From: an uncultured Lachnospiraceae bacterium
GTDB lineage: Bacteria; Bacillota; Clostridia; Lachnospirales; Lachnospiraceae
Length of the DNA: 11,551 nucleotides
Direction: 5' to 3'
Assembly: GCA_910584115.1 (NCBI GenBank)
Contig: CAJTYN010000065.1
Location: 1 to 11,551, forward strand
The notes beneath the pieces were generated by a model, which saw only the letters and a list, made by a program, of their open reading frames with translations, searched no databases and had not been told where the DNA came from. Both the position numbers and the translations under genes were made by a program. Positions 8,119 to 11,551 of the stretch are shown here, piece after piece (within the stretch, counting starts at the first letter, position 1; every line of letters begins with the position of its first letter).

Positions 8119-8124
8119 AGTTGA

Positions 8125-8472
8125 GTGATCATTAAAAGAGGGGATATTTTTTATGCAGATCTAAGGCCAGTGGTCGGCAGCGAGCAGGGCGGGATCCGTC
8201 CGGTCCTGATCATACAGAATGATATCGGGAACAAGCACAGTCCTACCGTGATCTGTGCCGCGATCACATCGAAGATGAATAAAGCAAAACTTCCCACCCA
8301 TATAGAGATCGATTCGTCCGAGTACGCGATCGTAAAAGACTCGGTCATCTTATTAGAACAGCTGCGTACCATAGATAAGAGGCGGCTGAAAGATAAAGTG
8401 TGCCATTTGGACAAGTGTATCCTGAAGAAAGTGGACCATGCCCTGGGGATCAGCCTGGAGCTTCCCATTTAG
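8125..8472 (+). CDS. mazF: MazF/PemK-family mRNA interferase toxin (EndoA-like)
   Basis: Ribosome-independent endoribonuclease that cuts single-stranded mRNA at a short motif, normally held inactive by a MazE-type antitoxin. The 115 residues align almost along the full length with remembered B. subtilis EndoA/NdoA (116 residues; cuts UACAU). Shared stretches are IIKRGDIFYADLRPVVGSEQ, GGIRPVLIIQNDIGN and LLEQLRTIDKRRL. The catalytic pair R25 and T48 is present, so the protein should be active. The start is GTG at 8125, with GGAG (8111-8114) as ribosome binding site, 10 bases away and inside a predicted hairpin. The 88-base gap upstream cannot hold an antitoxin gene, and the gap downstream shows none. 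In many Firmicutes alr and an antitoxin gene precede mazF; here nnrED does. The cognate antitoxin may lie elsewhere or be absent. Confidence 0.95.
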   Translation: MIIKRGDIFYADLRPVVGSEQGGIRPVLIIQNDIGNKHSPTVICAAITSKMNKAKLPTHIEIDSSEYAIVKDSVILLEQLRTIDKRRLKDKVCHLDKCILKKVDHALGISLELPI

Positions 8473-8501
8473 GCTACATATATTGCTTTTTTTCGATGTT
8501 C

Positions 8502-8530
8502 TTGACGGATCGCCTTGAAAATGATACCAT
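8502..8530 (+). promoter_or_regulatory. Promoter for yebC
   Basis: TTGACG (8502-8507), a 17-base spacer and TACCAT (8525-8530), with TG one base upstream of the -10 (8522-8523), form an extended -10 promoter. The start should lie near 8537, about 35 bases before the yebC ATG. ATACC (8524-8528) and GGTAT (8537-8541) form a short inverted repeat across the -10 and start point, too short to call an operator. Confidence 0.6.
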
Positions 8531-8571
8531 AAGAGCGGTATGGAAATGGTCAGGAAAGAAGGAGAAGAGAT

Positions 8572-9300
8572 ATGTCGGGACATTCAAAATTTGCGAATAT
8601 AAAGCACAAAAAGGAAAAGAACGATGCCAAAAGGGGCAAGATCTTCACGGTCATCGGGCGTGAGATCGTGGTGGCCGTCAAAGAGGGCGGGCCGGATCCG
8701 GAGAACAACAGCAAGCTCCGCGACGTGATCGCCAAGGCCAAGGCCAACAATATGCCCAACGATACGATTGAGCGCGGGATCAAGAAAGCGGCCGGGGATG
8801 CTTCGGCGGATAATTACGAATATGTTACCTATGAAGGATATGGCCCCAGCGGGATCGCGATCATCGTCGATGCCCTGACGGACAACAAGAACCGGACAGC
8901 CGGGAACGTGCGCAGCGCTTTCACAAAAGGCGGCGGCAGTATCGGCACCCAGGGATGCGTCTCTTTTATGTTCGATAAGAAAGGACAGATCATCATCGAC
9001 CGGGAAGAATGCGAGATGGACGGGGACGACCTGATGATGCTGGCCCTGGATGCGGGGGCCGAGGATTTCCAGGAGGAAGAGGACAGTTTTGTGGTCCTCA
9101 CGGATCCGGACGAGTTCAGCACGGTGAGGGAAGCCCTGGAAAAAGAAGGCATCCCCATGGCGGAGGCGGAGGTCACGATGCTCCCGCAGACATGGGTGGA
9201 GCTGACGGACGAAGCGGTCATACGGAACCTGCAGAAGACGCTGGATCTGCTGGAAGATGACGATGACGTGCAGGCGGTCTACCACAACTGGGATGAGTAA
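8572..9300 (+). CDS. yebC: YebC/PmpR (TACO1) family protein
   Basis: Member of the YebC/TACO1 family, about 240 residues and here 242. The N-terminus MSGHSKFANIKHKKEKNDAK followed by RGKIF is the family signature. The core contains LRDVIAKAKANNMPNDTIERG, YEGYGPSGIA and NRTAGNVRSAFTKGGGSIG, and the C-terminal part is acidic. Some members (PmpR) were described as transcriptional regulators. Mitochondrial TACO1 and more recent bacterial work point to a role on the ribosome, helping translation of difficult stretches such as polyproline. The sequence here does not decide between these roles. The ATG at 8572 follows AAGGAG (8559-8564) at 7 bases. The gene has its own promoter and is closed by two terminators, so it appears monocistronic. 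Confidence 0.95.
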   Translation: MSGHSKFANIKHKKEKNDAKRGKIFTVIGREIVVAVKEGGPDPENNSKLRDVIAKAKANNMPNDTIERGIKKAAGDASADNYEYVTYEGYGPSGIAIIVDALTDNKNRTAGNVRSAFTKGGGSIGTQGCVSFMFDKKGQIIIDREECEMDGDDLMMLALDAGAEDFQEEEDSFVVLTDPDEFSTVREALEKEGIPMAEAEVTMLPQTWVELTDEAVIRNLQKTLDLLEDDDDVQAVYHNWDE

Positions 9301-9306
9301 AAAGAT

Positions 9307-9354
9307 AAAAAAGCCCTTTTTGGACATCATGATATGACCAGAAAGGGTTTTTTT
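9307..9354 (+). terminator. Rho-independent terminator of yebC
   Basis: A 17-base-pair stem formed by 9307-9323 and 9338-9354 (core GCCCTTTTTGG with CCAGAAAGGG, with G-T wobbles) surrounds a 14-base loop. The 5' side starts with six A and the 3' side ends in seven T, so it could work in both directions. It begins 6 bases after the yebC stop. Confidence 0.9.
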
Positions 9355-9406
9355 GATATGAAGATGCTTTAGATCCCGATCATCTCATGGATCCTCTGAT
9401 CTGACC

Positions 9407-9438
9407 AGCGGCCGGCCCCTGTGGCCGCTCATTTTTTT
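9407..9438 (+). terminator. Second terminator in tandem
   Basis: AGCGGCC (9407-9413) pairs perfectly with GGCCGCT (9423-9429) around a 9-base loop and is followed by CA and seven T (9432-9438). It lies 52 bases beyond the first terminator and just before the yicC promoter. The 52 bases between the two (9355-9406) show no promoter or gene on either strand that I can support. Confidence 0.8.
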
Positions 9439-9442
9439 GGAT

Positions 9443-9471
9443 TTGCCATTTTCATCCGATCATGATATACT
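9443..9471 (+). promoter_or_regulatory. Strong promoter for yicC-remA-gmk-rpoZ
   Basis: TTGCCA (9443-9448) and TATACT (9466-9471) are 17 bases apart, each matching consensus at five of six positions. TG at 9463-9464 makes an extended -10. The start should fall near 9478. This is the best promoter in the window and rules out the in-frame ATG at 9462 as the yicC start, since that ATG lies inside the promoter. Confidence 0.8.
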
Positions 9472-9476
9472 ATCAT
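9462..9476. repeat. Perfect inverted repeat over the -10 box
   Basis: ATGATA (9462-9467) and TATCAT (9471-9476) are exact inverted copies separated by TAC, covering the -10 box and reaching almost to the start point. This is a good position for a repressor operator. It could also arise partly from the TGATATACT promoter motif itself. Confidence 0.45.
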
Positions 9477-9512
9477 CCAGTTAGAATGTATCAACTGATC
9501 TGGAGAGAAGTC

Positions 9513-10391
9513 ATGATAAAGAGTATGACCGGCTTTGGCCGGGCGGAGGTCCTGGATGAGAGCCATAGATTTACTATTGAGATAAAAACGGTGAACCACC
9601 GTTATCTGGATCTGAGCGTGCGGCTGCCCCGGCAGCTGGGTTTTTTTGAGACGGCTGTGCGCGCTTATCTGAAGAAATACATCGTGCGGGGAAAAGTGGA
9701 TGTCTATATCTATCACGAGGACCATTCCCCGGAGAAAGTGCTCCTTACGTATAATCAGGAGCTTGCCCGGCAGTATCTGGCCTATTTTCAGCAGATCGAG
9801 GAGACGTTAAAGGTCAAGAACGACATCACGCTGTCCACGCTGGCGCGGCTCCCGGAAGTCTTTTCCATGGAACAGCAGTCCCCGGACGAGGACTCCCTGT
9901 GGGAGCTTTTGGAGAAAGGACTCAGGGAGGCCGTGGAGGATCTTTTAAAAGCCCGGGAGCTGGAAGGCCGGGAGCTGAAAAAAGACATCCAGCGCAAGCT
10001 GGGCCTGATGGAAGAGAAAGTGGAGCAGATCGAGGCGCGTTCGCCCCAGGTGCTGGCCGCTTACAGGGAGAAGCTGGAGGCCAAGGCGGCGGAGCTTCTG
10101 CATGACATGCAGATCGAGGAGAGCCGGATCGCCGCCGAGGTGGTGATCTATGCGGATAAGATCTGCAGCGACGAAGAGACGGTGCGTCTAAAGAGCCATA
10201 TCAAGAATATGGGGCTGGCGCTGGATTCAGGAGAGGGCGCGGGGCGGAAGCTGGATTTCCTCGCCCAGGAGATGAACCGGGAGTCGAACACCATCTTATC
10301 GAAGGCGAACGACCTGGAGATCTCCAACATAGCCATCGATCTGAAGACGGAGATCGAGAAGATCCGGGAGCAGATCCAGAATATCGAATGA
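9513..10391 (+). CDS. yicC: YicC/YloC family endoribonuclease
   Basis: A 292-residue protein of the YicC family. E. coli YicC is reported to be an endoribonuclease affecting small-RNA stability; the Firmicute orthologue is often called YloC. The N-terminus IKSMTGFGRAEV is the family hallmark, followed by EIKTVNHRYLDLSVRLPRQL. The C-terminal domain carries GRKLDFL (244-250), QEMNRESNT (252-260) and a helical tail. The middle (about 150-215) is charged and helical, likely coiled coil. The ATG at 9513 follows GGAGAG (9502-9507) at 5 bases. The in-frame ATG at 9462 lies in the promoter and is rejected. remA begins 13 bases after the stop, so this is the first gene of a conserved Firmicute operon. 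Confidence 0.94.
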   Translation: MIKSMTGFGRAEVLDESHRFTIEIKTVNHRYLDLSVRLPRQLGFFETAVRAYLKKYIVRGKVDVYIYHEDHSPEKVLLTYNQELARQYLAYFQQIEETLKVKNDITLSTLARLPEVFSMEQQSPDEDSLWELLEKGLREAVEDLLKARELEGRELKKDIQRKLGLMEEKVEQIEARSPQVLAAYREKLEAKAAELLHDMQIEESRIAAEVVIYADKICSDEETVRLKSHIKNMGLALDSGEGAGRKLDFLAQEMNRESNTILSKANDLEISNIAIDLKTEIEKIREQIQNIE

Positions 10392-10404
10392 CAGGGGGAG
10401 GCAG

Positions 10405-10695
10405 ATGGCTAGACTGATCAATATCGGATTCGGCAACGTGGTCAATACGGAAAAGATCGTGGCCGTGGTCAGCCCGGATGCGGCGCCTGTAAAACGTCTG
10501 GTGCAGAATGCAAAGAATATCGGGAGTCTGGTGGACGCCACCCAGGGACGCAAGACAAAGGCGGTGATCGTCACGGAAGGCGAGAAGATCATCCTGTCCG
10601 CGGTACAGCCGGAGACGATCGCCAGGCGCTTTTCGATCGATCACGAGATAGAGAGCAGGGAGGAGGAACATGGGGAACGTGGAGAACGTAGATAG
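10405..10695 (+). CDS. remA: RemA/YlzA-family DNA-binding regulator (DUF370)
   Basis: Small DNA-binding protein. In B. subtilis RemA activates matrix (eps, tapA) and osmoprotection genes; in other Firmicutes the role is less known. The 96 residues include the conserved INIGFGNVVNTEKIVAVVSP and PVKRLVQNAKNIGSLVDAT stretches and the family ending ILSAVQPETIARRFS. The ATG at 10405 follows GGGGGAGG (10394-10401) closely, at 3 bases. Compared with B. subtilis RemA (89 residues) the C-terminus has a charged tail rich in E and R. That tail is encoded by the DNA that also forms the gmk ribosome binding site and first codons (26-base overlap), so it may have no role of its own. Confidence 0.93.
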   Translation: MARLINIGFGNVVNTEKIVAVVSPDAAPVKRLVQNAKNIGSLVDATQGRKTKAVIVTEGEKIILSAVQPETIARRFSIDHEIESREEEHGERGERR

Positions 10696-11305
10696 AGGGA
10701 TCCTTGTGGTGTTATCCGGATTTTCCGGTGCGGGAAAAGGGACGATCATGAAACGTCTGATGGAAAAGTACGACGACTATGCGTTATCCATCTCCGTCAC
10801 CACCCGTCCCCCCAGGGAAGGGGAGCAGGACGGGCGTGAATATTTCTTCCGGACCCGCAGGGAATTTGAAGAGCTGATCGCTCAGGATGCGCTCATCGAA
10901 TACGCACAGTATGTGGGAAACTATTACGGTACGCCGAAGGCGTACGTGGAGGAGCAGCTGCGCTCCGGCAGGGATGTGATCTTGGAGATCGAGATCCAGG
11001 GGGCGCTGAAGGTAAAGGAGAGATTTCCAGATACACTCTTGCTGTTCGTGACGCCCCCCAGCGCCCGGGAGCTGGAGGAGCGTCTGAAGATGCGCGGGAC
11101 AGAGAGCGCGGATACGATCCGGGAGCGGATCTGCAGGGCAAAAGAAGAAGCACAGGGAATGCCAGGCTACGACCATCTGCTGGTCAACGATGACCTGGAA
11201 GAATGTGTGGATATGATGCACCAGGTGATCAGGAGCGAACACCGCCGCGTTTTGCGGAATCAGGCGTTCATCCAAAAGATCACCCAGGAACTGAGCGAGT
11301 TGTGA
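10670..11305 (+). CDS. gmk: Guanylate kinase
   Basis: Phosphorylates GMP to GDP with ATP, essential for GTP and dGTP supply and indirectly for (p)ppGpp pools. The 211 residues are typical. The P-loop is GFSGAGKGT (17-25), the GMP-binding region holds SVTTRPPREGEQDG (42-55), YGTP (86-89) and EIEIQGA (106-112), and the lid and adenine-binding arginines lie in RMRGTES-like and RRVLRN stretches toward the C-terminus. The ATG at 10670 overlaps the end of remA by 26 bases and is preceded by GGGAGG (10658-10663) at 6 bases, inside remA codons. This suggests translational coupling. rpoZ follows 16 bases after the stop, the usual order in Firmicutes. Confidence 0.97.
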   Translation: MGNVENVDRGILVVLSGFSGAGKGTIMKRLMEKYDDYALSISVTTRPPREGEQDGREYFFRTRREFEELIAQDALIEYAQYVGNYYGTPKAYVEEQLRSGRDVILEIEIQGALKVKERFPDTLLLFVTPPSARELEERLKMRGTESADTIRERICRAKEEAQGMPGYDHLLVNDDLEECVDMMHQVIRSEHRRVLRNQAFIQKITQELSEL

Positions 11306-11321
11306 AAGGAGAAGGAAGAGC

Positions 11322-11551
11322 ATGATCCATCCGTCATATTCTGAATTGATGCAGGTTGTAAATAAAGACACAGAGGTGGATGAGCCGCCGGTGGTGAACA
11401 GCAGATATTCGATCGTCCTGGCCACCAGCAAGCGCGCCCGGCAGATCATCGGGGGCGATACGCCCCTGGTCCCCTATGTCAGCGGAAAGAAGCCCCTGTC
11501 TGTGGCCATCGACGAACTCTACCAGGGAAAAGTGAAGATCGTGGCTGAGGA
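11322..11551 (+). CDS. rpoZ: DNA-directed RNA polymerase omega subunit (5' part, cut by window edge)
   Basis: Omega subunit, which helps beta-prime fold and assemble into RNA polymerase. The 76 visible codons begin MIHPSYSELMQVVN and contain VVNSRYSIVLATSKRARQII, the conserved core helix of RpoZ (the R-Y-x-(I/L)-V-x-x-A-x-x-(R/K)-A-R-Q motif), then KKPLSVAIDELYQGKVKIV. The ATG at 11322 follows AAAGGAG (11305-11311) at 10 bases or AAGGA (11312-11316) at 5 bases. The reading frame is open to the window edge. Its place directly after gmk confirms the assignment. Confidence 0.95.
   Translation, partial: MIHPSYSELMQVVNKDTEVDEPPVVNSRYSIVLATSKRARQIIGGDTPLVPYVSGKKPLSVAIDELYQGKVKIVAE

Noticed and set aside
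6750..8132. 460-codon open frame antisense to nnrED
   Set aside because: It mirrors a well-recognised gene in GC-rich DNA, has no family motif and no ribosome binding site, and is rich in R, P, H and Q as expected for a shadow frame.
8452..8493. Terminator after mazF (AGCCT/AGGCT hairpin plus T-run)
   Set aside because: The 5-pair stem is weak, and the T-run starts 11 bases after it, too far for a standard Rho-independent terminator.
9462..9512. N-terminal extension of yicC from the ATG at 9462
   Set aside because: That ATG lies within the promoter spacer and -10, and the family starts at the MIKSMTGFGR methionine (9513).

Overview
The window looks like a chromosomal core segment of an anaerobic, Gram-positive Firmicute. 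The best guess is the class Clostridia, probably Lachnospiraceae, with a GC content in the mid to high fifties (estimated by eye). The clues are the gene order yicC-remA-gmk-rpoZ, the short AT-rich promoter islands with consensus sigma-A boxes, the strong GGAGG-type ribosome binding sites, and the close match of the MazF, SstT, RemA and RpoZ proteins to Firmicute or family consensus sequences I remember. I see no tRNA, rRNA, insertion sequence, CRISPR array, prophage gene or clear sign of recent gene transfer.

Layout. 1-145 is a promoter and leader. 146-4757 is a rightward pair: pyc (pyruvate carboxylase) and nagA (N-acetylglucosamine-6-phosphate deacetylase), 10 bases apart. 4773-6373 is a leftward two-gene operon, convergent with nagA: a DtxR/MntR-like metal-dependent repressor, then an SstT-type Na+:serine/threonine symporter, joined by a 4-base ATGA overlap. 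6374-6536 is a divergent control region with back-to-back promoters and small repeats. 6537-8472 runs rightward and holds a fused NAD(P)H-hydrate epimerase/dehydratase (nnrE-nnrD) and a MazF mRNA interferase with no antitoxin gene beside it. 8572-9300 is yebC with its own promoter, closed by two tandem terminators. From 9443 a strong promoter drives yicC-remA-gmk-rpoZ, which runs off the right edge.

How the genes fit together. Most are housekeeping: anaplerosis (pyc), amino-sugar recycling (nagA), cofactor repair (nnrED), translation support (yebC), RNA turnover (yicC), matrix or osmotic regulation (remA), GMP phosphorylation (gmk) and the RNA polymerase omega subunit (rpoZ). I do not see a large undescribed system. 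The points most worth a second look are regulatory: a stem-loop that buries the ribosome binding site of the antitoxin-less mazF; the coupling of a metal-sensing repressor with altered metal ligands to an amino-acid symporter; and a perfect inverted repeat centred on the -10 box of the yicC-remA-gmk-rpoZ promoter.
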